Shown in pieces: positions 44,940 through 57,591 of a DNA stretch of 64,000 nucleotides (position 1 is the stretch's first letter; each line of letters opens with the position of its first letter). Source of the stretch: Halocaridina rubra (lineage: Eukaryota; Arthropoda; Malacostraca; Decapoda; Atyidae). The stretch covers positions 1 through 64,000 of the forward strand of contig JAXCGZ010009845.1 in NCBI GenBank assembly GCA_037179515.1. Direction: 5' to 3'. The notes under the pieces were generated by a model, which saw nothing but the letters and a program-made list of their open reading frames with translations, did no database searches and was not told the DNA's origin. A program made the translations under genes and the position numbers.

Positions 44940-45815
44940 TGACTCCTATCAGTCTGGTTCCTCCAGCTCCAGCAGCGATAGGACCTCCTCCTATCCTCTC
45001 TTGACAGCAGTTGGAGCCGACTAAGTTTCTACAAAAAAACGAACCTAAGTATCTATGTTCTCTTTCTTTCTCTTTCACGAGAGCTAAAGAAAGAAACAAA
45101 GATTGTTTTTGTGTTTCCGTTTCTGTTTTAGTTGAAAACACGTTATTGTGTTCTATAACTTTATTTCTGCCCACCACCATCCTCAGCCACTACCACAGGA
45201 CAACCAGCCTTGGAAAAGCCAGCACTTGCCTGGATTCCCAGCTATGTCGGCATCGAGGAAAATGAGGAAGCTGATCAAGCTGCCAAACAAGACACTCTTA
45301 GAGCAGAAATCCAAATATCTCTGCCTCCTGGGATTTAACAGATAAAAAACAAAGCCACTCCTTAACGTCTTAATAACTAAACACAACCTGTGAACAGACA
45401 TTGGCTCCCCCTCCACCTGGTGGTACAAAGCCACCACTGATCACCAGCGCATCACCCTGCCTAAAAACCTTTGACGATGCACGGCGGTCAATGTGTACCG
45501 TCTGAGACTTGAGTACAAGTGCACCTGGCGAATAGTGGATGATATCATCAGGGAAATGCACCTTCTGCCAGGTAGCCTCACCACATCCACTGCTCCGCTA
45601 CAGCCTCGAACGTGATTCCTTTTCAGAAATTCGACGGAAAACTGGTGCCCTCGCAACATCCAGCGAAGATCCAAATGCCCTTCATGTTGCTAGCTCCATA
45701 ATCAGACTAGCAACAAACAACTACATGAACAGTCTACTAACCATGTAATAACTCTCTCTCACCCCCAAAACAGGAATTCATTTAAATTGTTTGATGTATA
45801 CTATAATCCTCAACT
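44940..45815 (+). mobile_element. Internally deleted I-like element (5' region joined to 3' end)
   Basis: 44940-45170 matches the 5' UTR-like block at 39560-39720 (reverse strand). At 45171 it switches directly to the 3' coding end and 3' UTR of the same family (compare 50145-50820), including GTGTACCGTCTGAGACT and the C-terminal Cys/His region. Both parts have the same element orientation, as expected for an internal deletion derivative. Confidence 0.7.
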
Positions 45816-46016
45816 TTTTTTTTCTTTTATTTTTTAAATGTCAAATGTACAATATTTACAATTGTTAAATGATTACAAAATTACATTGGAAAATTCTTTG
45901 GTTAATATATTCTGTATATTACTTGCATAACAAATATCAAGAACCATTTCAAATAATTAAATTTACCTTTAATTAACATAAAGTTTCCCATTCAGTCAAG
46001 TTCTGTGTACGACTAG

Positions 46017-46272
46017 TGAACACTTATGCTTTCCATTATCTTTACAGTTTTGCACAACCTCACCTGCGGGCCAAAATAGGAAAGTCCGATCACCCTCAAG
46101 AGTGAATACCACCAATAATAACAAGATTTCACCCCACCTCTTCACCAAATAGGAAAGCCCATTTGCCCGCAACAGTGAATACCACCTACAATCAACAAAA
46201 TCTTACCCCACCTGCAGGCCACAAGGGAAGGTCCGCTCACCCTCAAGGGAGAACATCAAAGAAAAAAGCAAA
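46017..46272 (+). repeat. Family E repeat, copy 2
   Basis: Three imperfect blocks of about 80-85 bp, each with CACCTGC(G/A)GGCC-like and GAATACCACC-like text. It nearly equals 50829-51093 and lies shortly after an I-like 3' end. Confidence 0.8.
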
Positions 46273-46569
46273 TTCCAATTATGAGCTATCATTTCACTAA
46301 AAAAAAAAAAAAAAAGCATTTCAAACATCCAGAGAAGCAGTTTCCTTCCTACGACCACCAGGTCTTTATCCACCCATAACTAACAATCATACTAATTTCT
46401 AGTGATAGTAAATCTTACCTTCAGCATTTCTTCTAAACTGAATTTCATTTCACAGCTCTATATGCTTTATTTCGGATTTTATCCTGCAAAACAATCACAG
46501 TATTGTTTACCTTTAAACCAATAATTTTACTCAGATTCTCAAACTTCAATAGCTTATCATTATATAAGA

Positions 46570-48038
46570 TGCAAATAATTTATGCAAAATTGGAAAGAAC
46601 AACTGATACTAATGCAAATTTTACCTTGTTATTAGAAGTTTGAAATATAAAAATCAATAAAAATTAAAATAGATTCAAATATATTTTTTCCATAACACAT
46701 TATATTAAATTATTGAAGGTTGAAAAAGATTTTTGGCACCATCACCACCCATTTTTAAAAGTCATCCCATAGTCCCTCTTCCTTTCCAAGCATCTCCACA
46801 AATTTGTAGGAGACCTATCTTCGGGTGGAACATTTTGATGTTCTCACTAATATCTTTACAGATTCACTCCAGTTCCAGATGATTTCACCTACTGTCCCAC
46901 CATGCCCCCCGTCCACAATCATGGGTGGATGTCTACAACTAACTAGTTTGGGTGATTCATCATCATCATTATCATTATTAGGATTAGATACGAATTCGGT
47001 GTAGGCACCAGAGGGAGGAAACAGAATGGGAAGAACTGGGGCAAAGATTGTGAAATCATTATTATTACGATGGGATTGGACAGGGAGAGGCATATCAGTG
47101 AAGGTGCCAATCCTGAAGAGGGGGGGAATAGAATGGGAAGCTTTGGGAGGAAAAGAATGAAAATGAAATGATGATAGGATTGGACAGGGAGAGGCATATC
47201 AGTGAAGATGCCAACACTGAAGAGTGGGGGAATAGAATGGGAAGATTTGGAAGGAAAGGAATGAATATGAAATGAAGAAAGAGATTTAAGACACATTTTT
47301 GTCTTTAACACCCACTCATATTTCGAAACCTTGTAATAGCACACATCCATTCCAATGTGAGCCCATCAGAGCGATGGTGTGCTTCTGAGATTGGAGACAT
47401 TAGCATGTTACCAAACCTTTGTGGATTAGCAGCATACATTGTTTTCTTCCTATTTGTGTTTGTTTGTTCATACATTTATTAATCCATACTCTCCACATTT
47501 ACTCCAAAATTTTATTTGGTCTTATTTTTGTTTACTTTCTCTCATTTAATCTTCCTTCCTAATTGTCCCCCAAGAGTTAAAAGAATGCACACGGCGCCAT
47601 CAACTTTCTCTCTCATGGCATTTACATGAAGACTGTAATGATGTTTTTTAAAGACGTTACTTTAGTTCAGAGATGTAATATCCTCAGCTACAAGACTACA
47701 TTCAACTGCGGGTCAATTATGACCCGTTCTGCCTCAAGGAATACCCTTTCACAAACAAACACGATAAATCATCCTAATGCTAATCTCTGTGGAACCACTG
47801 CTGCTAACCTGTGTCCAGTTAGAAACTGAATTTCTTACTCTAACCCTATGTTCATTCTTTCCAAATAAGTTTCAATCCACTCCAAAACATTTCCACCTAA
47901 ACTTGGCATTACTTGCAGTTTCCTAATAAGTCTTGTTTGTTAAACAGTTTCATATGCATTCTGAAATTTTTTAGATATTCAATGTACCCATTACTCTTTT
48001 CTTACATGATTAGGCTTAACTCATCATAAATTTTAATA
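46570..48038 (-). repeat. Right arm of the large inverted repeat
   Basis: Reverse complement of 40906-43715 without the B2 insertion. It contains an A16-type tract-free continuous version: repeat M, a 250-bp segment with GATTTCACCTAC, the 100-bp repeats, and the decayed CR1-like end (47775-48038). Confidence 0.8.
47060..47300 (+). repeat. About 100-bp satellite-like repeats, right-arm copy
   Basis: Two to three units with GGATTGGACAGGGAGAGGCA, TATCAGTGAAG and GAATAGAATGGGAAG. Confidence 0.8.
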
Positions 48039-48059
48039 AGTTTGCTGATTGATGATGAA

Positions 48060-48116
48060 ATTCTCCCTTGAGGATGACCGGACCTTCCCTTCTAGGCCCG
48101 CAGGTGGGGTTGTACC
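48060..48116 (-). repeat. Family E fragment
   Basis: Contains CTTGAGGATGACCGGACC and CCCGCAGGTGGGGT, the reverse complement of family E text. Confidence 0.7.
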
Positions 48117-48219
48117 AATCTGTAAAGCTAGAAGAAAACATGTGTTCAGCTGAGGAGTATTAGTTCACTTCAAACCAATATTCTTTTAGAAACCCTGGAT
48201 AGGTTGAGAATTTGGTTCT

Positions 48220-48455
48220 CAACCTCATGAACTCCTGTTTTGGTGATGATTGAGAGTTCATACATAGTTATCTGGGTGGAGGGTATTGACTGATGGTATT
48301 CAGTAGACTGTCCATGTAGTTGTATGTTGCTAGTCTGATTATGCAGCTAGCAACTTGAAGGGCATTGGAATCTATGCTGGATGTTTCGGGGACAATAGTT
48401 TTCCATCGTATTCCTGAAAAATCATCGCATTCAAGGACGTAGTGGAGCAGCTAGA
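48220..48455 (-). mobile_element. 3' fragment of the I-like element, minus strand
   Basis: The reverse complement reads as the C-terminal coding end and 3' UTR (AATACCATCAGTCAATACCC). It abuts at 48455 a plus-strand RT part of the same family, an inverted junction. Confidence 0.75.
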
Positions 48456-50825
48456 TTCTCTCTGATCAATTCGACATACACACGAAGAATCATATCAGCC
48501 TCATGGAACAGAGCAGACATTCAATCCATCCCAAAACCACAGGACCCTGACAACCCTCGCCCCATCTCCCTCCTAAGCTGCCTGAGCAAGACGGCAGAAA
48601 AGATGGTACTTAACAGAGTCCGCTGGAAATGCCCACCCTTCCCAGAAAACATGTTTGCCTACCAGCCTGGCTTAGGCACCTCAAAATGCATAGCCTCCAC
48701 GATATCATTTATCAACAACTGCCGTAGATATATCGTTTTTCTAGACCTAGAGAAGGCCTTTGAACTAGCCAATGTGCTGGCAATACTCTCAGCTCTCGTT
48801 TCAAAGCAGATCAAAGGTAACCTTCTCTCATGGATCAAGCAGAGTCTACAAAACCGTAGTCCACGAGTCAAAGTAGATGGGCACTACTCCACCTACAAAA
48901 ACCAAGAAAATGGGACCATCCATGGTGGAATCCTTAGCCCCTTCCTCTTTAATTGTCTCATGGAAAAACTCATGGACATCGCACTACCACATGGAGCCAA
49001 ACTCTTCAACTATACGGATGACTTTGCCCTTGTCACAATAGGAGACAGAAGCTCTAACAAGACACAGTGCTGCCTCACCAAGCTTCCCCAAGCCTCCATC
49101 TAGCTCAGAGTTAAAATCAATGCCCGAAAAACCAAGGCCCTTCCCATCCACCAGTGGAGACCAGACACTAATCTGGTAATAGGTAATGAGCCTGTGGACT
49201 GGGTTACCAAACACCAATACCTGGGTGTTATCATCGATGGCAGACTAACCTTTGGACCTGAAATTCAACACTTGCGCGACAGGTGCAGCCAGCGACAAGC
49301 GGTCTTTCATCGGATGTCGAGCCTCTACGATGGTGTATCACTTAATGTCCTCAGAAGCTTCTATATACAAGCCATACGCAGCCTCATAGACTATGCTTGT
49401 CCCACACTCTGGCTACTAACAGACCAACAGTGGGACAAGAGAGAAGTAATTAAAAACAATGCCATACGTACCATGCTAGGAGCCCCCATGTGGACCAAGA
49501 GAGAAAACATCCAGATGGAATCGGGACTCATGCCACTCAAACTCAGAGCTCAGCAAAGACTGACCCTCTTTGTGGCCAAAACCACCACTGCCCAACATAA
49601 ATGCCTAGCTGGCACAAATCTCCATCTAGCCCTCAATCGCCACCCCAACCACCATCCTTGAACCTGGGTAGCCAAGGTCTGCGCTAGCCTGCAAGCACTG
49701 CCAGTCAGGAAGAGCATCCTAGCCAAGACACAGGACACTCCGCTTCCTGAATACAGTTGCCCACCCCCATGGAATAACCAACCACTCGACATAAAGATCG
49801 AGCTCCCTGACAACTCCAAAAGCTTGGTAAATCTGCTTGTCCTTAAAAACATATACAAGGACAAAATTCAGAGCTGGAGCAGGCCAAACTCTCAAGTCTA
49901 CTACACTGACGGTTCAGTAAATCAAGAAACTGGAGCCTCAGCCGCCGCCTTCACCACTGGAAACCACGTCCTATCCTGGAGACTGTCAAACTCCTGCTCA
50001 TCGCTCCAGACTGAGCTTGTTGCCATAGCCAACGCCCTCGACTTCTTCATCCAGCAGAGATAACCATGCCCTAATTCTCTTTGACTCTAAAGGCGCCTGA
50101 CAGGCCATCAAGAAGCCACTCCTTAGAGACAATGTACGTATCATCACCACCATCCTCAGCCACTACCACAGGACAACCAGCCTTGGAAAAGCCATCACTC
50201 TTGCCAGGATTCCCAGCCACATTGGCATCAAGGGAAATGAGGAAGTCGATCAAGCCGCCAATCAAGCCAATCTCAGAGCAGAAATCCAAATATCTCTGTC
50301 TCCTGGGATTCAACAGATAAAAAATAAAGCCACCAAGTCACTCCGTAACGCCTTAATAACTAAACACAACCTGTGAACAGACATTGGCTCCCCCTCCACC
50401 TGGTGGTACAAAGCCACCACTGATCTTCAGTGAATCACCTTGCCTAAGAACCTTCGACGAAGCACGGAGGTCAATGTGTACCGTCTGAGACTCAAGTACA
50501 AGTGCACCTGGCGAATAGCGGATGATATCATCAGGGAATGCACCTTATGCCAGGTAGCCTCACCACATCCACTGCTCCATTACATCCTCGAATGTGATTC
50601 CTTCCAGAAATTTGACGGAAAACTGGTGCCCCCGCAACATCCAGCGAAGATCCAAATGCCCTTCTCGTTGCTAGCTCCATAATCAGACTAGCAACAAACA
50701 ACTACATGAACAGTCTACTAAATATCATCAGTCAATACCCTCCACCAAGAAAACCATGTAATAACTCTCTCTCACCTCCAAAACCGGAATTAATTTAAAT
50801 TGTTTGATGTAAACTAATAATCCTC
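48456..50825 (+). pseudogene. I-like non-LTR element, RT plus RNase H, degraded copy D1
   Basis: Starts inside the RT region (AFVKQ-type upstream part missing). It carries motif A FLDLEKAF (about 48740), a damaged motif B (GTIHGGILSP) and motif C mutated from YADD to YTDD (about 49011). An in-frame stop near 49100 and another near 49660 break it. The RNase H domain is visible at 49896-50065 (YYTDGSVNQETGASAA and TELVAIANAL), followed by frameshifts. A C-terminal C..C....H....C cluster lies near 50545-50600 (CTLCQVASPHPLLHYILEC). The 3' end is near 50825. RT plus RNase H in one ORF2 is typical of the I group. Confidence 0.85.
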
Positions 50826-50828
50826 AAC

Positions 50829-51093
50829 TGAACACTTATGCTTTCCATTATCTTTACAGTTTTGCACAACCTCACCTGCGGGCCAAAATAGGAAAGTCCG
50901 ATCACCCTCAAGAGTGAATACCACCAACATAAAAAAAAAATAATAATAAGATTTCACCCCACCTCCTCGCCAAATAGGAAAGCCCATTCGCCTGCAAGAG
51001 CGAATACCACCTACAATCAACAAAATCTTACCCCACCTGCGGGCCACAAGGGAAGGTCTGCTCACCCTCAAGCGAGAACATCAAAGAAAAAAA
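50829..51093 (+). repeat. Family E repeat, copy 3
   Basis: Almost the same as 46017-46272, lying directly between the 3' end of D1 and the oppositely oriented D2. It contains an A9 run at 50932 and another at 51086. Confidence 0.8.
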
Positions 51094-51094
51094 A

Positions 51095-54000
51095 AGTGGA
51101 TATGGTGAGGCTGCTGGCAGAAGGTGCACTCCCTAATGATATCCTCTACTATTCACCTGGTGCACTTGTACTCGAGTCCCAGACGGTACACATTGACTGT
51201 CATGCTTCGCCAAAGCTACTTTGGCAGGGTGATTTGCTGAAGATTGGTGGTGGCTTTGTACCACCAGATGGAGGGGGAGCTAGTGTCCGTGCACAGGTTG
51301 TGTCTAGTTAGAAAGACATTAAGGAGTGTCTTGTTGGCTTTGGTTCTTATCTGTTGAATCCCAGGAGGCAGAGATATTTGGATTTCTGCTCTAGAAAACT
51401 TTTTTAGAAAACTTTATTTCCATTTCATTATACAATGGGTATTCGTCAGCTGGAGCAAGCCCCAACCCCCCACTGTGGTGTCCAACCACAGCAGTTCCTG
51501 CCAGTAAACAGCTTAAACTCTCGGTCTTGGACGGGAACCGATCTTTCGACCTCGTGAATGCGAAGCCAGTGGCTTGTTTGGCGGCTTGATCAGCTTCCTC
51601 ATTTCCCTTGATGCCGACGTGGCTGAGAATCCATCAAAGAGTGATGGCATTTTTAAGGCTGATTGTCCTGTGGTAGATGTTGAGAATGGCAGTGATGGTG
51701 AGTACATTGTCTCTGAGGAGTTGCTTTTTGATGCCTAGTAAGGTGCCTTTAGAGTCAGAGAGAATTAGGGCATGGTCAGCTCCTTGCTGGGTGAAGAAAT
51801 TGAGGGCGTTGGCTATGGCAACAAGCTTAGTCTGCTGCAAGGAGCAGGGGTTTGACAGACTCCAGGATTGAATGTGGTTTCCAGTGGTGAAGGTGGTGGC
51901 TGAGGCTCCTGTTTCTTGATTTACTGTGCTGTAAGTGTAGAAGACTTGGGCGTTCGGCCTGCTCCAGCTCTGAATTTTGTCCTTGTATATGTTTTTTAGG
52001 ACAAATGGGTTTACCAAGCTGTTGGAGTTGTCAGGGAGCTTGATCTTTATGTCGAGTGGTTGGTCGTTCCATTAGGGTGGGCATCAGCAGTTAGGAAGCG
52101 GAGTGTCCTGTATCTTGGCTAGGATGTCCTCCCTGACTGGCAGTGCTTGCAGGCTAGCACAGACTTAGGCTACCCAGGTTCTAGGATGGTGGTCAGGGAG
52201 GTGATTGAGAGCTAGCTGGAGATTTGTGCTAATGAGGCAGGTATTCTGGGCAGTGGTGGTTTTGGCCACAAAGAAGGTTAGTTTTTGCTGAGCTCTAAGT
52301 TAGAGTGACATGCTTCCGGATTCCAGCTGGATGTTTTCTCTCTTGGTCCACATGGGGGCTTCTACCATGGTATGCATGGCATTATTTTGTATGACTTCTA
52401 TCTTGTCCCATTATTGGTTGTTTAGTAGCCAGAGTGTGGGACAAGCATAGTCTATGAGGCTGTGTATGTCTTGTACATAGAAAGTTTTGAGGACACTGAG
52501 GGATGCATCGTCATAGAGGCCTGACATCCGACGAAGGACCGCTTGTCGCTGGCTGCAGTAGTCCTGCAAGTGTTGAATTTCGGGTCCAAAGGTTAGTCTG
52601 CCATCGATGTGTACACCCAGTTATGGGTGCTTGGTTACCCATTCCACAGGCTCATTGCCTATGACCAAAGTAGTGTCTGGTCTCTGCTGCTGGATGGGGA
52701 GGGCCTTGGTCTTGCAGGCGTTAATTTTAACTCCGAGGGAGATGGAGGCTTGGTGAATCTTGGTGAGGCAGCACTGGATATTGTTGGAACATATGTCGCT
52801 TACTGTGACAAGGGCAAAGTCGTCCGCATAATTAAAGAGTTTGGTTTCATGTGGAAGTGCAATGTCCATGAGTTTTTCCATGAGACAAAGAGGAAGGGGC
52901 TAAGGATTCCACTTTGGGGGGTCCCATTTTCATAATTTTTGTAGGTGGAGTAGTGCCCTTCTACTTTGACTTGAGCGCTATGGTTTTGTAGGCTCTGCTT
53001 GATCTATGAGAGAAGGTTTCCTTTGATCTGCTTTGCAACGAGAGCTGAGAGTATTGCCGGCACATTGGCTAGTTCAAAGGCTTTCTCTAGGTCTAGGAAA
53101 ACGATGTTTCTACATCAGTTGTTGATGTATGATAGTATGGAAGCTATGCATTCTGAGGTGCCTAAACCAGGCTGGTAGGCAAACATGTTTTCTGGGAAGG
53201 GTGTGCATTTCCAGCGAATTCTGTTGAGTACCATCTTTTCTACCGTCTTGCTCAGGCACCTCAGGAGGGAGATGGGGTGAGGGTTGACAGGGTCCTGTGG
53301 TTTTGGGATGGGCTGAATGTCTGCTTTGTTCCATGAGGCTGGTCTGATTCTTTGTGTGTATGTTGAATAGATCAGAGAGAGCTGAGTAAACTCCCCTTGG
53401 GGCCCCATATGTTGACTCATTGTGTATGTGATTCTATCAGCAACTAAGGCTGTGTTCTTAGAGCTTTGCTAACTCTTTGTAGCTCAGTCAGAGAGAAGGG
53501 GGCATCTGTTTGGTCTTCAGTGTTGATGGCCTCTTCTAGTTCTTCCAATCTTGCCATGGTGAGGTCCTGAAGAGTTGTTCTGGTGGTGATGGGGAGCTGG
53601 TTGGAGCTTGCTCATTCCGCAAACTTGACGGAGAGTTCTTCTGTTGCCCTGCTGGGATCCCCGTGGGGGATGGTTTTATGAGGCTTTCCTTTAGCAAGGA
53701 AGTTAATGCTCCTCCACATCTGGCCCACAGAGGTGTGAGCATCTAGGGTGGAACACCACTTTAGCCATTTTTTCCTCTTAATGTTGCGTGTCTCTTCATG
53801 GACATGTTCTTTGACTGCCTGGAGGGTGTGGTAGGAGTCTTCAGTGTGACGTTTCCTGTGCATTTTCCGGATGACATTGAGCCGGTGCTTGAGTTCTTTA
53901 ACTCTGTCAAAGTAGTACCACCTGTCACGATGAGTGGTGTGTTGTGGCTTACAGAGGGGGATGGAAGAGTTTGCTGCAGCTTGCAGGGCATTGACTAGCT

Positions 54001-54335
54001 CGGCCTCAGCTTGGACAATGTCTTTGGATGGTGTGTAGGCTGAGTACCAATTGCTGAGGTGCTCCTGGAATCGGCCCCAGTCAGCCTTCTTGAAATTCCA
54101 TCGAGGGGGAGGAGCAAGGATTTGGAAGATTTTAGGAATTGGCAGCGTAAGATGTATGCCGTAGTGGTCGCTTGTGACCAGAGGATGACCTCTCCTTGTG
54201 GCGTCTTGCTCTAGGGAGTTGGAGACAAAGGTTAGGTCCAGTATTCCACCTCTGTCATAAGTTGGCTCATGATTGTTAAGAAGGGTGACTTCTTCTTGGG
54301 TGTCCAGCAGGCTCATGATGTGTCCGTACGCGGAG
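51095..54335 (-). pseudogene. I-like non-LTR element, degraded copy D2
   Basis: Reverse-strand copy of the D1 family. In element order it has the endonuclease C-terminus (54316-53612, with TSDHYGIHL), the RT start (53420-53115), a motif C region with intact YADD (about 52820), the RNase H region (52017-51640) with the catalytic TDG changed to TYS, and the Cys/His tail to 51095. It is truncated before the usual 3' end at a T-rich junction. Multiple frameshifts and stops are present. A SINE interrupts it at 51398-51576. Confidence 0.85.
51398..51576 (-). repeat. SINE family G inserted into D2
   Basis: The reverse complement reads GCATTCACGAGGTCGAAAGA, TCGGTTCCCG, TTTAAGCTGTTTACTG and CCACAGTGGGGGG and ends in AATAAAGTTTTCT. 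It matches 58468-58690. Removing it rejoins the RNase H-downstream coding segment shared with D1. Confidence 0.8.
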
Positions 54336-54410
54336 AATCTAAAACAACAAATGGAGCATTCAGCATAAATTCCTCACTTCAAGACATGTTAATGATGAAA
54401 TGTTTTTCCA
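54326..54410 (+). repeat. Dispersed repeat F, copy 1
   Basis: GGCGGAGAATCTAAAACAAC-like text and CACTTCAAGACATGTTAA, also at 60143-60226. Here it adjoins the 5' side of D2. Confidence 0.8.
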
Positions 54411-54689
54411 AATGAAATGTTCTCAGCAAACATTAGAAATGTAATGTATTAATATTTTATTTTATTTATCAAAATATTTCTATTATATTTATTGTATTAA
54501 TTAGGTTTGGCTCTTAAAATTACTGCTGAACTGGCAGCCTTAGCTGGCCTTTGTAGGTTCCTGAAGAATGGGTAACAGACTTTCGTCAACAGCAAAGAAA
54601 AGTTAGGTTACTTTAGATTGGATTAAGGTGGGTTGTAATTTGAGCTTGGCTTTAAGATTGAATTCTAACCTTTCCTTCATTGTTGAAAA

Positions 54690-56942
54690 AAGTCAGGCCT
54701 TAATTTATCAGGAGTTCTATCATTTCTCCTGGCTAACTAATGACATCAAAGAGGCAGTGCAAATCAGAAATCAAATACAAAAAGAGCTAAAAATTAATAG
54801 ATATGATATGACTCTCCGAGAACGTTATAAAACAGAAAAGAAACGTGTCAGATCTCTCATCAGTGTAAGTAAAAAAGACTTACAAAAAACAATTTAATGA
54901 CTCTAGACATGATGCAGCAGCAACATGGAAATTGATAAGAAGCATGATACCAAATGAAAAGAGTACCTCAGAAAGTTATGAAAATATTACGGAGTTGAAC
55001 GACAAAGCAGAAAACTTTAATAACTATTTTGCTAACGTTGGCAAAAATACATATGAAAAAACTCAAGAAAACATCAACTCAGTGAATATGAGTAATTGCT
55101 TAAATGACAATTCTTCCAATGTAAACACAAGAGAGTACTTCAAGATAAATCCTATCGATTGTGCTACCCCAATTCTTACCATAAAGAGCCTAAGAAACTC
55201 TGGCTCTTATGGTTCAGATGGTATACCATTTCAGTTCATCAAAGACGCTCTACCCATGATTGCATCCTATATTCTAACTATTATGAACACTTCCATTGTC
55301 ACTAAAAAGTTTCCTGACTCTTGGAAAATATCACATGTAATACCTCTGCATAAAAAGGGGGACAGAGAAGATGTGACAAACTATCATATCCCATTTCCCT
55401 GCTACCCAATTTCTCTAAAATATTAGAAAAAATTGTTGCATGCCATCTTATGTCATATTTAGAATCAAATAGACTATTAAGTATTAACCAACATGGTTTC
55501 AGACCGAAACTTTCGATGGAAACTGCACTGCTTAAAGTTACGAATAGTATATATAATAATATAGATATGAAAAAAATATCTATTCTTGTATTATTGGACT
55601 TATCAAAAGCCTTCGACAGTGTAAACCATGAAATTCATTTAAGTAATTGTATTAACTTAAATACTGATCCAAGCTGGTTTAGCGAGTATCTATCTAATCG
55701 TAAACAGTCCATACGTCTTAACAACATTATCTCTGTGCCAAAAAATGTATCATTTGGTGTTCCACAGGGATCAGTACTTGGTCCTATCCTCTTCTCCATT
55801 TACGTAAATGATCTATCTTCTTTCATTTCTGACTCTCTAGTCGTACAATATGCAGATGACACTCAACTACTCCTTAGTGGTGATATTAATAATCTCCCAG
55901 AGCTAACTTTAAGAGCAGAAAACACTCTGTCAAAAATTAAAACCTATTTCCATGAAATTGGGCTGTTAATTAACAAAAGTAAAACACAGTGCATATTTAT
56001 TGGTTCAAGGTTCCACATAGCACAAATTCCAGAAAACACAACAATTAATTTTTGCAACAATATTATCACACCTAGCAAAACAGTCAAAAACCTAGGAATT
56101 CACTTTGATAACCACATGTTGTTTGATTCCCACATAGATAAAGTATGCAAAAAGGTTACAGGAACATTAATGTACTTATCATGTATAAAAGACAATTTTG
56201 AGACTACCACTTGAATAACTGTTGTTGAATCTCTAGCCCTAAGTCACATTAATTACTGCACAACTGTTTGGGGAGCTACCACTAAGACTCAGATAAACAG
56301 AATACAAAAGCTTATTAATTTTGCAGCTCGAGTTGCTCTGGGAGGAATAAGAAAATATGACCACATCACACCAGCTCTCAATAAACTTGGGTGGCTGCGG
56401 GCAGAAAATAAGGTCGCTTATGCTATTTATGTTTTTGCATTCAAAATTTTGGACCATCATTATCCAAGCTGGCTATTTGATTTAAAAACATTCAGGGATA
56501 TAAGGGGAACCAACACAAGACAGAGCAGTGAGCTCTTTATTCACAGAACAAACACAGAAGCAGGTTCAAAGATGATCACTATCAAAGGCCCAACACTCTG
56601 GAATAAAATTCCAGAGCATCTTAAAAATGCATCCTCTTTCACAGCTTTCAAAGGCAAACTATATAATTTTCTTTTGGATAAATAGTTGCTGCTCATTAAA
56701 AACTAATTATTCTCATTGTAAGGAAACAAATATGGAAATGATGCCGATAATAACAATCCTGTATCAAGTGGCATACTTACTACTTTATTATTAACATTTT
56801 TATTACAACATTATTATTTTCTATGAAAGCTACATTTAACTATATGTATAACCCTCTTATTTATTAGTTTAATTACATGTCTACTTATAAGTTACTATTA
56901 TGTTGAATAACCATTGTACAAAATGGAAATAAATGTTTGTTT
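54690..56942 (+). pseudogene. L2-like non-LTR element, pseudogene copy C
   Basis: 5'-truncated element of the same clade as B1/B2 but a different family. The linker (54728-54897), a pre-RT segment (54932-55395) and the RT itself (from about 55390) are in three frames. It has QHGFRPKLSMETALL, LLDLSKAFDS, GVPQGSVLGP and YADDTQ, then a TGA at 56212-56214 where B1 has an Arg codon, consistent with a CpG transition. The frame continues to TAG at 56683. The 3' UTR ends in AATAAATGTTTGTTTG near 56942. The RT core is uninterrupted, but the whole cannot encode a complete protein. Confidence 0.87.
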
Positions 56943-57591
56943 GTCTCCTTGCATTACATAGCTAAGACACCTGAAATTTGTACTGTCTTTTCATCATGGT
57001 ACACTTTAAAGTGGTACTACTCATGCTATATTTTGGATATTTATCCTACAAAACATAGAACTTAGATTATTTTTCTATGGGAATCACTCCGTTGTCAATT
57101 TGTATAACCTGCATGAAATATAATTTTATTATACACGAAATCTGTTATGCAATTACTACCACATAATTTATTTTCATTGAATAATTTATGATTTATGCAA
57201 TTTAAATAATTTATTTTAAATTGAAAAATGTTTACTTTTATGGAATTATATTCACCTTTTTTTATGCCTTCTTCAGGGCGGATAAATAAATAAATATAAT
57301 TTAAAATTCCGGACCTTCTGACGAAGTGATGACAATAAGGCTCTTTCACATGAGCAATTGTGGGTAAAAACAGACTTTCTCAAACCATAAGTAAAAGGAA
57401 AATATTCAGATCATGGCAAAACGTTAGGAAGGTCATCCAATCTTATTTCCCCAGCTTCAATCAGTCTCTATTTATCCTAGATCGGGTCCAATTGTGACAT
57501 AAAACGTAAAAGGATAAGGTATATGACACGACATATTTGGAATTACAGTGACACTTAAAATGCAAATAAAATATGTTCCTTTATACTAACT
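56943..57591. other. No feature recognised
   Basis: AT-rich text without shared repeats or coding signals. Confidence 0.5.

Noticed and set aside
49824..50063. Possible stand-alone RNase H gene
   Set aside because: It is the RNase H domain of the I-like ORF2 interrupted by frameshifts on both sides, not a separate gene.
53798..53998. Plus-strand frame opposite the D2 endonuclease
   Set aside because: Antisense shadow of the minus-strand pseudogene.
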